NCBI RefSeq assembly: GCF_042665545.1
Contig: NZ_JBHTCM010000015.1
Location: forward strand, 62,001-126,000
Source of the DNA: Rhodocista pekingensis
Lineage (GTDB): Bacteria > Pseudomonadota > Alphaproteobacteria > Azospirillales > Azospirillaceae
DNA: 64,000 nt
Reading direction: 5' to 3'
Positions 28,838-37,420 of the stretch are shown here, piece by piece; positions within the stretch are counted from its first letter, which is position 1, and each line of letters begins with the position of its first letter. The notes below the pieces were generated by a model. It worked only from the letters and a program-made list of their open reading frames with translations. It did not search any database and was not told where the DNA came from. A program made the translations under genes and the position numbers.

Positions 28838-29006
28838 CCGCGTCCGAACGGAAGACACCCGGAAGGACTGCACCGACCCGACTTATCGGGGGGCGACGCG
28901 GACCGCCGTCGGTGGTACGCTGGTCCTGTCGGGCAGGGCGCGCGCCGCCAGGTCCGACGTAGCCAGACTGCACCCCCGCCGGCTGTCGCCCGCGGGGGGT
29001 TTTTTT
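28838..29006 (+). ncRNA. candidate structured small RNA ending in a strong terminator
   Basis: No gene on the plus strand precedes the excellent plus-strand terminator at 28972-29006. The 130 bp before it contain several consecutive stem-forming segments: CCCGA-CTTA-TCGGG near 28877-28890, ACCGCC/GGTGGT near 28902-28916, and CCTG/CAGG near 28925-28937. The start is a guess from a TATAGG-like box. I compared it by eye with tmRNA, 4.5S/SRP RNA, RNase P and 6S RNA conserved motifs and recognise none of them. Confidence 0.35.
28972..29006 (+). terminator. Rho-independent terminator on the plus strand with no obvious upstream gene
   Basis: ACCCCCGC (28972-28979) pairs with GCGGGGGGT (28992-29000) around a GC-rich loop and is followed by seven Ts (29000-29006). 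The minus strand would have no T-tract, so it is not the terminator of glgE's neighbour on that strand. Confidence 0.8.
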
Positions 29007-29047
29007 GTCCGGCCTCCAGGTCGCTCCGGCCGCGGGCGCGCGACGGG

Positions 29048-32000
29048 TCAGGACGGCCGGGTGATGCGCCAGAGGGCGGCCGGGTTGGTCCAGGGCTCCA
29101 GGGTCAGGTTCTGCCATTTGCCGTACCAGAACCAGCGCCCGCCGCTGAACAGGTCCTCCACCTGCACCGCGGCGTCGTCGGGCAGTCCCAGCTCCCACAA
29201 CGGCACCTCGAACGGGACCTGATAGGCGCCCTGGTCGGGGTCCAGGCTGACGGCGCAGAGGATCATCGAGCTGCTGTCGCGTGGGTCCGCCTTGCCGAAA
29301 TACAGCACCCCGTCGTGGTGCGCCGTGTAGAAGCGCAGGTTCGTCAGGTGCTGCAAGGCCGGCTCGTCGCGGCGGAGCTGGTTCAGGTGCCGGATGTACT
29401 CCCGGATGTTGCGGGGATCGTCCCAGTTCCAGGCGCGGATCTCGTACTTCTCGCTGTCGAGATACTCCTCCTTGCCCGGCAGCGGCGTGCCCTCGCACAG
29501 CTCGAAGCCGCTGTACATGCCCCAGACGCTGGACAGCATGGTGGCCAGCACGGCCCTGATCCTGAACATCGCCGGGTTGCCGGAATGCAGGTAGGGCGGA
29601 TTGATGTCCGGCGTGTTCACGAAGAAGTTCGGCCGGTAGTACTCCTTCGCCGGCCCTTGGGTCAGCTCCACCAGATAGTCGGTCAGCTCCTGCTTGTGCC
29701 GCCGCCAGGTGAAGTAGGTGTAGCTCTGGGTGAAGCCCAGCTTCGCCAGCCGCTTCATCATCTTCGGCCGGGTGAAGGCCTCGGCCAGGAATATCGTGTC
29801 CGGGTGGCGGTCCTGCACCTCGCGGATCATCCATTCCCAGAAGGGCAGGGGCTTGGTGTGGGGATTGTCCACCCGGAAGATCTTCACCCCCTGCTCCACC
29901 CAGAACAGCACCACGTCGCGCAGGGCGAACCAGAGGTCCGGCAGGGCCTGCCGGTAGAAGTGGACGTTGACGATGTCCTCGTACTTCTTGGGCGGGTTCT
30001 CCGCGTATCGGATGCTGCCGTCGGGGCGCCAGTCGAACCAGTCCGGATGCTCCTTGATCCAGGGATGGTCCGGGCTGCATTGGATGGCGAAGTCCAGCGC
30101 GATCTCCAGCCCGTGCTCCTTGGCCGCCCGCACCAGCCGGCGGAAATCGTCCAGCGTGCCCAGCTCGGGATGGATGGCGTCATGCCCGCCGGCCTCCGAG
30201 CCGATGGCGTAGGGGCTGCCGGGATCGTCCGGCCCGGCGGTCAGAGAGTTGTTGCGGCCCTTGCGGTTGCTCCGGCCGATCGGGTGGATCGGCGGGAAGT
30301 ACAGCACGTCGAACCCCATGTCCCGGACATAGGGCAGCTTGGCGATCACGTCGTCGAAGGTGCCGTGCCGCGTCGGATCGTCCGACATGGAGCGGGGGAA
30401 CAGCTCGTACCAGGAGGAGAAGCGGGCCGCGAGCCGGTCCGCCACCACCTCCAGCGTCTGCGAGTGGGAGCGGTTGATGCGGGCGCCGAACCGCGCCATG
30501 TCCGCGGCCAGACTGTCGCCCAGCAGCAGCTCGGCCAGCCGCGGCCTGTCCTGGTCGGGCACGCCGCGCAGATGCTCCAGGTGCGCCGCCAGCGTGGCCT
30601 TGCCGCGGCCCTCGGCAGCCTCCACCGCTTTTTCCAGAATCCCGCGCCCCTCCACCAGTTCCAGCGACACGTCGCGGCCGGCATCGCGCTTTTTCACGAA
30701 GTCGGCGCGCCAGGTGGTGAACAGGTCGCGCCACGCCTCGATGCGGTACTCGTAGCGGGCGTTGCGGGTCAGCGGGATGCGGCCCGCCCAGCGGTCGTTG
30801 TCGACGAAGACCATGGGCGCCTCCGCCCACGCCGCCTCCCCGGTCACGCGGTACTGCACGACGGCCGCGATCCTGTCGTGCCCGTCGGCGAAGATGTCGG
30901 CCCACACCTCCATGACATCGCCGACCACCCGCTTGACCGCGAAGCGGCCGCCGTCCACGCAGGGGTAGATGTCTTCCACGGCCACCCGGTCCTCCGCCAG
31001 GGCGGCCAGCCGCGCGAGGGTGGCGCCGGGGTCGGGCGCGACCGCGGGCTTCGCCGGGCGGCCGCGGAAGATGCGCAGTTCCAGCGGTTCCAGCGCCAGG
31101 GGAGCGCCCGGCCGCAGCACGGCCGGGGCCTTCGACGGCGTGACGTCCTCGAAGCTGCCGCCGTCTCCCGCCGCCAGCAGGATCGCCGGGTCCAGGGAGC
31201 GGGGGCCGTCCGTGTCCGGGTTCAGCAGCAGCAGCGCGCTCTCCCCGCTGGCCGGGTCGCTGCGCAGCAGCGCCACCACCGGATCGTGCGCGCCGGTGAT
31301 CCGGCGCAGCGGTCCCTCCCTGTTCAGGGCAGGGACAGACGCCTTCATGGCGTTCACGTCGGCGATGAAGCCGGACAGGTCCAGCCGCGGCTCCGCCGCC
31401 TCGGCCTGCCAGTCCTGCGGTCGCGTCTCCACCACGTTGAGCCGGCGGGTGAAGCCGTACTCGAAGCCGGCCGGCAGCATCACGCCCGAGGACACCGCGG
31501 CCGAGAACAGGTAGCGCATCTTCGTCAGCGCCGCGAGGTGGCGGGCATCCCCGGTGCCGGTCTCAGCCGCCAGCCGCTCGGTGTCGTGGCTCTCGGGGAA
31601 GGCGATCGTGGGGGCGATGGAGCGATACAGTTCGTACTGCTCCAGGAACCAGTCGGAGCGGAAGTCCCACCATTTGGCGCTGTTGAACAGGTAATCGAAG
31701 CCGGCATCCGCCAGCGAGGCCACCTGCTCCGGCGTGCAGCCCAGCGTTTCGGCGAAGAACGGCACCTCCGCATCGACGCTGCGCGCCGCTTCGATCAGGG
31801 CGCGCCAGACGCCCGCCGGCACCTGGTAGGCGGCGTCGCAGCGGAAGCCGGCGGCGCCCAGCCCGACCTGGTGGCGCACCCAGTCGGCCCAGTAGCGGAT
31901 CAGCCCTTCACGGGATTCCTGTCGGCCGTAGTCCAGTTCCGCCAGATCGCCCCAGACCGTGACATCCGTCGGGTCCTGCGGGTTGGCCGCGCGGGGGCTG

Positions 32001-32437
32001 CGCAGGGAACCGTCCCGGTTGCGCACGTACCAGTCGGGGTGCTGCTCCGCCAGCAGGGCGTCCTTGGCCGTGTGGTTCACCACCAGATCCAGCATGACCC
32101 TCAGCCCGTGCCGGCGGGCCTCGGTGAAGAAGTCCCGCAGCAGCGTGTCCGTGTCGGCGTCCGCATCGCCGCGGAACAGGTCGTTCAGCCGGTAGGGGTC
32201 CTTCACGGCATAGAGGCTGCCGGAGAAGCCGGGATAGTGGACCGGGTTCAGGAAGACCCAGTCGAACCCCATGGCGGCGATGCGGGGAAGGTGGCGCTTC
32301 CAGTCCTCCACCGTGCCCGCCAGCAGCGGGAACAGGTTGTAGATGCGGGGACCGGCACCGGCGGGGCGCCGCGCCGTCGCCGGAGTCGGGTGGGTGGTGC
32401 CGGGGGTTCCCCGGCGGGTCTGGGCGGTCAGGGACAT
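29048..32437 (-). CDS. glgE: GlgE maltosyltransferase with extra N-terminal GH13 domain
   Basis: GlgE transfers maltosyl units from maltose-1-phosphate to growing alpha-1,4-glucan. The product has 1129 residues from the ATG at 32437. Residues ~470-1129 are GlgE: DUF3416 domain from about 485 (VAVEDIYPCVDGGRFAVKR), GH13 barrel from about 680 (YELFPRSMSDD), nucleophile Asp in FRVDNPHTKPLPFWEW (about 859) and acid/base Glu in FLAEAFTRPKMM (about 882). Residues ~30-430 form a second, separate GH13 domain. It keeps a full catalytic set: Asp near 199 (GFRCDAAYQVP), Glu near 228 (FFAETLG) and Asp near 284 (ESHDTERLA). Standard GlgE is ~660 residues, so this is a two-enzyme fusion. The partners treS-mak and glgB lie 2.3 kb downstream. 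Confidence 0.94.
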   Translation of the reverse strand: MSLTAQTRRGTPGTTHPTPATARRPAGAGPRIYNLFPLLAGTVEDWKRHLPRIAAMGFDWVFLNPVHYPGFSGSLYAVKDPYRLNDLFRGDADADTDTLLRDFFTEARRHGLRVMLDLVVNHTAKDALLAEQHPDWYVRNRDGSLRSPRAANPQDPTDVTVWGDLAELDYGRQESREGLIRYWADWVRHQVGLGAAGFRCDAAYQVPAGVWRALIEAARSVDAEVPFFAETLGCTPEQVASLADAGFDYLFNSAKWWDFRSDWFLEQYELYRSIAPTIAFPESHDTERLAAETGTGDARHLAALTKMRYLFSAAVSSGVMLPAGFEYGFTRRLNVVETRPQDWQAEAAEPRLDLSGFIADVNAMKASVPALNREGPLRRITGAHDPVVALLRSDPASGESALLLLNPDTDGPRSLDPAILLAAGDGGSFEDVTPSKAPAVLRPGAPLALEPLELRIFRGRPAKPAVAPDPGATLARLAALAEDRVAVEDIYPCVDGGRFAVKRVVGDVMEVWADIFADGHDRIAAVVQYRVTGEAAWAEAPMVFVDNDRWAGRIPLTRNARYEYRIEAWRDLFTTWRADFVKKRDAGRDVSLELVEGRGILEKAVEAAEGRGKATLAAHLEHLRGVPDQDRPRLAELLLGDSLAADMARFGARINRSHSQTLEVVADRLAARFSSWYELFPRSMSDDPTRHGTFDDVIAKLPYVRDMGFDVLYFPPIHPIGRSNRKGRNNSLTAGPDDPGSPYAIGSEAGGHDAIHPELGTLDDFRRLVRAAKEHGLEIALDFAIQCSPDHPWIKEHPDWFDWRPDGSIRYAENPPKKYEDIVNVHFYRQALPDLWFALRDVVLFWVEQGVKIFRVDNPHTKPLPFWEWMIREVQDRHPDTIFLAEAFTRPKMMKRLAKLGFTQSYTYFTWRRHKQELTDYLVELTQGPAKEYYRPNFFVNTPDINPPYLHSGNPAMFRIRAVLATMLSSVWGMYSGFELCEGTPLPGKEEYLDSEKYEIRAWNWDDPRNIREYIRHLNQLRRDEPALQHLTNLRFYTAHHDGVLYFGKADPRDSSSMILCAVSLDPDQGAYQVPFEVPLWELGLPDDAAVQVEDLFSGGRWFWYGKWQNLTLEPWTNPAALWRITRPS

Positions 32438-32713
32438 GGCGGCGACCTCTGCTCCGGCTGGCGGGCGTAGGGGGACGTCGCAGGCAAGACGTCGGCGGCG
32501 GTGGTGGCTGGCGCCGGGCAGGCGCCGCGGTCCGCGCGGGGACCGCCCCACCGAGAGAACCCGCCAGGAGGCGGGGCGGTTCCCGCGGCCGCTGGCCGCA
32601 TGGCGAGCCCGGCCGGGTGGGCCCGTCTGAGCGGACCCGTCCGGGCGGAACCGCTGGATTGCCGGCGGCGGCGGCGTCAGACTGACCGGGGGCGGAGGAA
32701 TGTCGGGAACGAC

Positions 32714-32722
32714 AGGAAGGAG
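32714..32722 (+). promoter_or_regulatory. Shine-Dalgarno that fixes the ppk2 start
   Basis: AGGAAGGAG ends six bases before the ATG at 32729 and directly abuts the ATG at 32723, so the later ATG is the usable one. Confidence 0.75.
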
Positions 32723-32728
32723 ATGCGG

Positions 32729-33535
32729 ATGGCTTTGGAGATACCCGACCGGTTCCGTCTCGACCGGCTGCCCGAACGGCAGCCCCGCTTTGCCGACAAG
32801 GCCGATTATGAGGACAAGCAGAGGGCCCTGCAACAGCGCATGGCCCGGATTCAGTTCTCCTATTTCTGGCAGGAACTGCGTGCCGTCATCGTCTTCGAGG
32901 GCTGGGACGCGGCGGGCAAGGGGGGTGCGATCCGCCGCATGACGGCGGAACTGGACCCGCGTGGGTTCCATGTCTGGCCCATCGCCGCCCCGACGGCCGA
33001 CGAGCAGGGCCGGCACTATCTCTGGCGCTTCTGGCAACGCCTGCCCACGCCGGGCAGCGTCGCCATCTTCGACCGCTCCTGGTACGGCCGGGTGCTGGTG
33101 GAGCGGGTCGAGGGGCTGGCGAAGCGACCCGACTGGACCCGCGCCTATGACGAGATCAACGCCTTCGAGAAGATGCTGACGGACGACGGCATCCGCGTGA
33201 TCAAGCTGTTCCTCAGCATCAGCCCGGAGGAGCAGGCCAAGCGTCTGCGCGAGCGGCTGGAGAAGCCCTGGAAGCGCTGGAAGCTGACGCCGGACGACCT
33301 GCGCGCCCGCGCCCGCTGGGACGAATATGTGGAGGCGGCGCAGGAGATGTTCGTCCGCACCTCCACCCCGGCAGCGCCCTGGACCCTGATCCCGGCGAAC
33401 TCCAAATGGTGCGCCCGCGTCGATATCCTGCGCACCGTGGCGGACGCGCTGGCCGAGGGGGTTCCGATCGACCCGCCGCCGCTGGACCCCGGCTTCGCCA
33501 GGCTGGCCCAGGAGGCGCTGGGCGGAAAGGGCTGA
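32729..33535 (+). CDS. ppk2: polyphosphate kinase 2 (PPK2 family)
   Basis: PPK2 transfers phosphate between polyphosphate and nucleotides. The protein has 268 residues from the ATG at 32729. Single-domain class: FYW-rich N-terminal helix, Walker A EGWDAAGKGG with K64 and Asp60, TAELDPRGFHVW, Walker B-like VAIFDRSWYGRVLVERVEG, lid helices with FEKMLTDDGIRVIKLFLSIS and RLRERLEKPWKRWKLTPDDL, and IPANSKWCARVDILR. All key residues are present. It diverges from glgE with ~290 bp between them. Cheap phosphorylation of ADP by polyphosphate could support the neighbouring maltokinase, but that link is only positional. Confidence 0.92.
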   Translation: MALEIPDRFRLDRLPERQPRFADKADYEDKQRALQQRMARIQFSYFWQELRAVIVFEGWDAAGKGGAIRRMTAELDPRGFHVWPIAAPTADEQGRHYLWRFWQRLPTPGSVAIFDRSWYGRVLVERVEGLAKRPDWTRAYDEINAFEKMLTDDGIRVIKLFLSISPEEQAKRLRERLEKPWKRWKLTPDDLRARARWDEYVEAAQEMFVRTSTPAAPWTLIPANSKWCARVDILRTVADALAEGVPIDPPPLDPGFARLAQEALGGKG

Positions 33536-33574
33536 CGGCCCGCCGGCCGGGGGCGGTCCCGGACCCCCGACAGC

Positions 33575-33612
33575 AAACCGCCGCCCGGACGGGACTGTCC
33601 GGGCGGCGGTTT
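33575..33612. terminator. bidirectional hairpin terminator between ppk2 and the convergent gene
   Basis: AAACCGCCGCCCGGAC (33575-33590) and its exact complement (33597-33612) form a 16-bp stem with A3/T3 at the base, so either strand ends in TTT. It separates convergent genes. Confidence 0.75.
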
Positions 33613-33656
33613 CCGATCAACGGTCGCGGTCGGGGGGGGGGCGGCGGCCCCCCGGA

Positions 33657-34955
33657 TCACTTCTTCTGCTGCGGGGCCGGCTGCTGCGGGGCGGCCTGAC
33701 CCTGCTGGGCCGGCGGCTCCTTCGCGGCGGCTTCCTTGAGCGCCTTCAGGATGCCGGCGGAGGCGGCTTCGGCCGTGGCCTTCTCGCTCTCCATGGCCTC
33801 ATGTGAGAAGACCCCCAGGGTGCGCTGGGCCGACAGGTACATGACCAGGGAGACGAAGACCTTGCCCTCCTTCATCTCGCACAGGGCCGAGCCGGTGCGG
33901 AAGGTGACCTGCTTCACCGTCTCCACCGCCCCCAGGGTCGGCGTGAAGGTGCCCTGGCAGGTCTTGGAGACGCTGTCCACGTAGGTCTGGCTGATCTTGG
34001 CGAGGTCGCCCGCCTCTTCCCGGATCGGGAAGTTGCGGATGGAGCCCAGCACCTTCTGACCGATCTGCCAGGCGAAGTCGCCCGGGCGCTGTTCCGGCGG
34101 CATCTTGTCGACCGGCAGGGCGCGCGCGTCCTTCAGGCCGGCATCCAGCAGCAGCTTGGCGAGCTGCGGCGGCATCGCCGGCGGCGGCGGCGGGAGCTTG
34201 AGCGTGCCGGCGGCGGCCTGGTCCACGCAGGCGGACAGGTCGCTGAGCGCCTTCGAGGTGCCCTTGAGCTGGAACGCCACGCCCTGGCCGGGCAGCATCA
34301 CGGTCAGCACGTTGCCGGTGCCGATCCCGCGCGCGATCTCTTCTTCCTGGCCGGTGTTCAGGGCGACCAGCTCGGGCGCGACGACGGCGCCGTTGATCTC
34401 CTTGTCCAGCTTGGAGTCGATCTTGATCTGTGCCTTGAAGCGGGCGCCGGGAGGCATCTGGGCCCCGGGCGCGCCGATCATCAGGTTGGTCTTCTTGTTC
34501 GGACCCTGAAGCATGATCAGGATCAGATTGTTGTCGAACCGGTTCTCCGCGGCGCACAGCTTGAAGCTGCCGTCGGAATAGACGTCCGGCGCGATGTCCC
34601 AGGTGCCCTGCGGCACGCCGGTCTTCTCCGGCGGCTTGGACGGGGCGCGCTGCGCCTGGGCCTGGGGAGCCTGACCCTGCGGGGCCTGGGCCTGCGGCGC
34701 CGGGCGCGGCTGCTGCGGCTGTGCGGCCGGACGCGGCTGCTGGGCCGCGGGAGCCTGCTGCGGACGTTGCGTGATCGTCCCCGCGGCGGTCGAGCCCGAG
34801 GGCGTCGACTGCACCGTGCCCGGCAGGATCAACCCGCCGCCGGAGCCCGGCTGCTCGGTCTGCGGGGTGGACTGGGCGGCGGCGCTGCCGGCCACGGTGA
34901 GCGCGGCGCCGGCCAGGAGCAGGCGCGCGAGCTTCAGCGAAACATGAGGAACCAC
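33657..34955 (-). CDS. exported protein with Gln/Pro/Ala-rich linker, function unknown
   Basis: The protein has 432 residues from a GTG at 34955, the best start before the signal peptide (LARLLLAGAALTVAGSAAAQ, about 7-26). GAAGG lies about 11 bases upstream. The frame stays open far upstream only because of GC content. Residues ~55-110 are a Gln/Pro/Ala low-complexity linker. The conserved-looking part follows: GTWDIAPDVYSDGSFKLCAAENRFDNNLILIMLQ, then strands and a short Pro repeat, then a second half with IRNFPIREEAGDLAKISQTYVDSVSKTCQG and VKQVTFRTGSALCEMKEGKVFVSLVMYLS. Paired cysteines suggest a periplasmic beta-rich domain. The C-terminus is again Gln/Pro-rich. I do not recognise the family. 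Confidence 0.75.
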   Translation of the reverse strand: MVPHVSLKLARLLLAGAALTVAGSAAAQSTPQTEQPGSGGGLILPGTVQSTPSGSTAAGTITQRPQQAPAAQQPRPAAQPQQPRPAPQAQAPQGQAPQAQAQRAPSKPPEKTGVPQGTWDIAPDVYSDGSFKLCAAENRFDNNLILIMLQGPNKKTNLMIGAPGAQMPPGARFKAQIKIDSKLDKEINGAVVAPELVALNTGQEEEIARGIGTGNVLTVMLPGQGVAFQLKGTSKALSDLSACVDQAAAGTLKLPPPPPAMPPQLAKLLLDAGLKDARALPVDKMPPEQRPGDFAWQIGQKVLGSIRNFPIREEAGDLAKISQTYVDSVSKTCQGTFTPTLGAVETVKQVTFRTGSALCEMKEGKVFVSLVMYLSAQRTLGVFSHEAMESEKATAEAASAGILKALKEAAAKEPPAQQGQAAPQQPAPQQKK

Positions 34956-35486
34956 GGAAGAAGGACCCTTCTCGACACTGGCGCGAGGGACCCTAGGGCA
35001 GGCCCAACCTGCACGCAAGGGGCCTCCGCGCGGAACCGGCATGCTGGCGGGGGTCTGCCGGCGAATGCCACGACGCCGTCGTTCCGGCGCCACACCGTCG
35101 CCGCATTTCCGCTTCTGCCCGCTCCGGGCAGACAGGTCGCCCCCCGTTGCGGGCCTTCTTTCCCGCCGCTTCCTGACGGTTTCCGCCGCGCCGGGGCGGA
35201 CTCGGCCGCCTTGCCCCGCCCGTTCCCCGACTGTCGGCGTTCTGGCCGAGTCTGCCCGGCAAGACCATTCGTTACCGATGCGGACCGAACGTTGTCTTCC
35301 GCCGGATCCGGCCGCTATGGCGGTCCTGCCTTCACAGGGTCTTAACAGACCGCCGTCAATACTGATTGCGGACAGGGCTCCATTGCCATCCTGCCCTCCC
35401 TGCCTTCTCCGGAGCCGGCGCATAAGTGGCCGGCCGGACCGGTCGGAGCCGGCGTTAGTCGTACCGGCGGGCAGGGGGCGGCCGGA
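34956..35486. other. long intergenic region; no gene seen
   Basis: About 530 bp before the palindrome cluster. Open frames are present on both strands but lack ribosome-binding sites and read as GC-rich noise. Base composition becomes more AT-rich past 35330. Confidence 0.5.
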
Positions 35487-35514
35487 GCGCAATTGATGAA
35501 AATTGCGCGCAATT
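35487..35514. promoter_or_regulatory. three overlapping GCGCAATT half-sites
   Basis: GCGCAATT (35487-35494) is inverted as AATTGCGC (35501-35508) and again repeated as GCGCAATT (35507-35514). The second and third make a 14-bp perfect palindrome at 35501-35514. It lies about 95 bp upstream of the exported-protein gene, a typical operator position. Confidence 0.45.
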
Positions 35515-35535
35515 CGCGTCCTGATTTCCATCGAA

Positions 35536-35572
35536 CCGGAATAATTACGGCTGGAAAGCATCTTTATTCCGG
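35536..35572. repeat. 9-bp inverted repeat CCGGAATAA ... TTATTCCGG
   Basis: The arms at 35536-35544 and 35564-35572 are separated by 19 bases, immediately upstream of a TACAAT box (35575-35580) and of the 35607 gene. It may be a second operator or a leader hairpin. Confidence 0.45.
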
Positions 35573-35606
35573 GGTACAATGTTCGCATAGCATTCGGAGG
35601 GGGCGG

Positions 35607-36116
35607 ATGCGTCTGGTCGCTGTTCTGGCTTTCACGCTGTTTCTCTCGGCGCCCATGCTGGCGGATGAGACGCTGGCGCCGGAGGAGGTCGGGCGGTTCA
35701 TCGCCGCGGCGGAACAGATCGCCGCCGCTGTTCCCGTCGGTTCCGACGGGACAAACCAGCATCCGATCGCCCAGCTTCTGACGGACACCGCGGTGATCCA
35801 GCCGGTCATCGCCCGGCACGGCTTCAGCGAACGGCGCTGGCGCTCGGTGGGCAACCGCGTTCTGGCCGCGCACCGGGCGGAGCTGATCCTGCGTCCGATG
35901 GCGGTCGCGGCCGCAGCGCCGGTGCGCAAGCGCCCCGATGCCCGGACCGACGGGACCTTCATGCAGGCCTCGGCCACCGCCGCGGATCAGGTCGCCCTGC
36001 GCAGCGTGGCGCGGGAGATGCGCAACGATCTGGCGGCCTTCGCCCGCGACACGGAAGAGGACCGCAAGGCCATCGCCCCGTTCCGCGACCGGCTGGATGC
36101 CCTGATCCCGCGTTGA
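35607..36116 (+). CDS. exported helical protein of unknown function
   Basis: The protein has 169 residues; GGAGG sits eight bases before the ATG at 35607. The signal peptide (MRLVAVLAFTLFLSAPMLA) is cut at about residue 19. The mature part is mostly helical: LAPEEVGRFIAAAEQIAAAVP, then QHPIAQLLTDTAVIQPVIARHGFSERRWRSVGNRVLAAHRAELI, and a charged C-terminus. No cysteines or known motif. The pattern of small helical periplasmic proteins is common in Rhodospirillales, but I cannot name this one. Palindromes upstream suggest that it is regulated. Confidence 0.75.
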   Translation: MRLVAVLAFTLFLSAPMLADETLAPEEVGRFIAAAEQIAAAVPVGSDGTNQHPIAQLLTDTAVIQPVIARHGFSERRWRSVGNRVLAAHRAELILRPMAVAAAAPVRKRPDARTDGTFMQASATAADQVALRSVAREMRNDLAAFARDTEEDRKAIAPFRDRLDALIPR

Positions 36117-36131
36117 TCGCGCGCTGATATC

Positions 36132-36151
36132 CCAGCCCGGCGGCGGGCTGG
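36132..36151. terminator. hairpin between convergent genes
   Basis: CCAGCCCG and CGGGCTGG form an 8-bp stem with a GCGG loop, 16 bp past the stop at 36116. No T-tract, so a weak call. Confidence 0.35.
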
Positions 36152-36232
36152 CGGGACAGCCCCCCAGCCCGTCTTCTCCGGCCGCTCTGCCGATCCAGGC
36201 ACCGTTCTCCTGCGGGCCATGCCCCCTGCGGG

Positions 36233-37384
36233 CTATGCCCGGAGCGTGTCCAGCGCCTGTTCCAGGTCCGCGATCAGGTCGTCGGCATGTTCGATGCCGC
36301 AGGACAGGCGCAGCAGGTCCTGCGGGCAGGGGCTGTCCGGCCCCTCGATGGAGCCGCGGTGCTCCACCAGGCTCTCCACCCCGCCCAGCGAGGTGGCCCG
36401 GGTCCAGACCCGCAGCGCCGCCGACGCGGCCACCGCCCCCGCCGACCCGCCCTTCACCCGCACCGACAGCATGCCGCCGAAGCCGCCGTTCATCTGCCGC
36501 GCGGCCACCGCGTGGCCGGGATGCGACGGCAGGCCGGGATAGAGCACGGCCTCCAGCCTCGGGTGGCCGTCGAAATGCTCCGCCAACCGCTGCGCCGTGG
36601 CGCAGGCGCGCTCCACCCGCAGACCCAGGGTCCGCATCCCGCGCAGCAGCAGCCACGCCTCGAACGGGCCGGGGACGGCGCCCTGGGTGGCGCGGATGGC
36701 GGCGATGCGCTCCCAGAAGCCGTCGGCGTGCGCCGTCGCCAGGGCACCGCCCAGCACGTCGCTGTGGCCGTTCAGGTACTTGGTGGCCGAGTGCATGACG
36801 ATGTCGGCGCCGTGTTCGACCGGCCGGGTCAGCAAGGGCGTCGGCACCGTGTTGTCCACGGCCAGCCAGGCGCCGGCCCGGCGGGCGATCTCGGCGCAGG
36901 CGGCGAGGTCCGTCACCTCCCAGGTCGGGTTGGCCGGGGTTTCGGCCCAGATCAGCTTCGTCCGGCCCGGCCGCACCGCCGCCGCCACGGCGGCCGGATC
37001 GCGCATGTCCACGAGGTCGAGCCCGAGGCCCCACTGCGCGGCGAAGCCCTTCAGCCAGTTGCGCAGGCCCCAGTACATCACCTGCGGCGCGATCACATGA
37101 TCGCCCGGCTCCAGCGCCTGGAACACGGCCGTGGCCGCCGACATGCCGGAGGAGAACAGCAGCGCCTGCGCTGCGCCCTCCAGAGTCGCCAGCAGCGTTT
37201 CCGCCCCGTCGAAGGTCGGGTTGAAGGGCCGGGCGTAGCTGTGCCCGCCGGGGTAGGAGAGATCGCCCGCGCGCAGGAAGGTGGTGGCGGGATGCACCGC
37301 CGGGACGACGCCGTGCGTCGCCGGGTCGTGCGCCCCCAGCGCCCGGGCCAGCAGCGTGTCGGGGTGGATCGGGTCGGGGCGCAT
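36233..37384 (-). CDS. metC: Cys/Met metabolism PLP-dependent enzyme (cystathionine beta-lyase type)
   Basis: A fold-type I PLP enzyme of the trans-sulfuration family, 383 residues. Motifs: GVVPAVHPATTFLRAG; the phosphate-binding SSGMSAATAVF; WAETPANPTWEVTD; the Asp that holds the pyridine nitrogen in WLAVDNTVPTPLL; and the Schiff-base Lys in HSATKYLNGHSDVLGG. The SLGGVESLVEHR near the C-terminus is also standard. Cystathionine beta-lyase, gamma-synthase and methionine gamma-lyase share all of these, so the exact reaction is uncertain; I lean to beta-lyase. It lies 36 bp after the DUF1045 gene, on the same strand, probably in one transcript with phnM. Confidence 0.85.
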   Translation of the reverse strand: MRPDPIHPDTLLARALGAHDPATHGVVPAVHPATTFLRAGDLSYPGGHSYARPFNPTFDGAETLLATLEGAAQALLFSSGMSAATAVFQALEPGDHVIAPQVMYWGLRNWLKGFAAQWGLGLDLVDMRDPAAVAAAVRPGRTKLIWAETPANPTWEVTDLAACAEIARRAGAWLAVDNTVPTPLLTRPVEHGADIVMHSATKYLNGHSDVLGGALATAHADGFWERIAAIRATQGAVPGPFEAWLLLRGMRTLGLRVERACATAQRLAEHFDGHPRLEAVLYPGLPSHPGHAVAARQMNGGFGGMLSVRVKGGSAGAVAASAALRVWTRATSLGGVESLVEHRGSIEGPDSPCPQDLLRLSCGIEHADDLIADLEQALDTLRA

Positions 37385-37420
37385 GGCGGTCTCGCGGATG
37401 CCGGAAGGACGGTGTCCGGT

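Noticed and set aside
28838..28971. Identity of the candidate RNA as tmRNA, SRP RNA, RNase P or 6S RNA
   Set aside because: None of the signature sequences (such as the SRP GGAAGGAAGCAGCC loop, a T-arm GGTTCRAATCC, or the RNase P core) is present.
29315..32470. Plus-strand open frame of ~1050 codons opposite glgE
   Set aside because: Same antisense artefact; no ribosome-binding site or domain.
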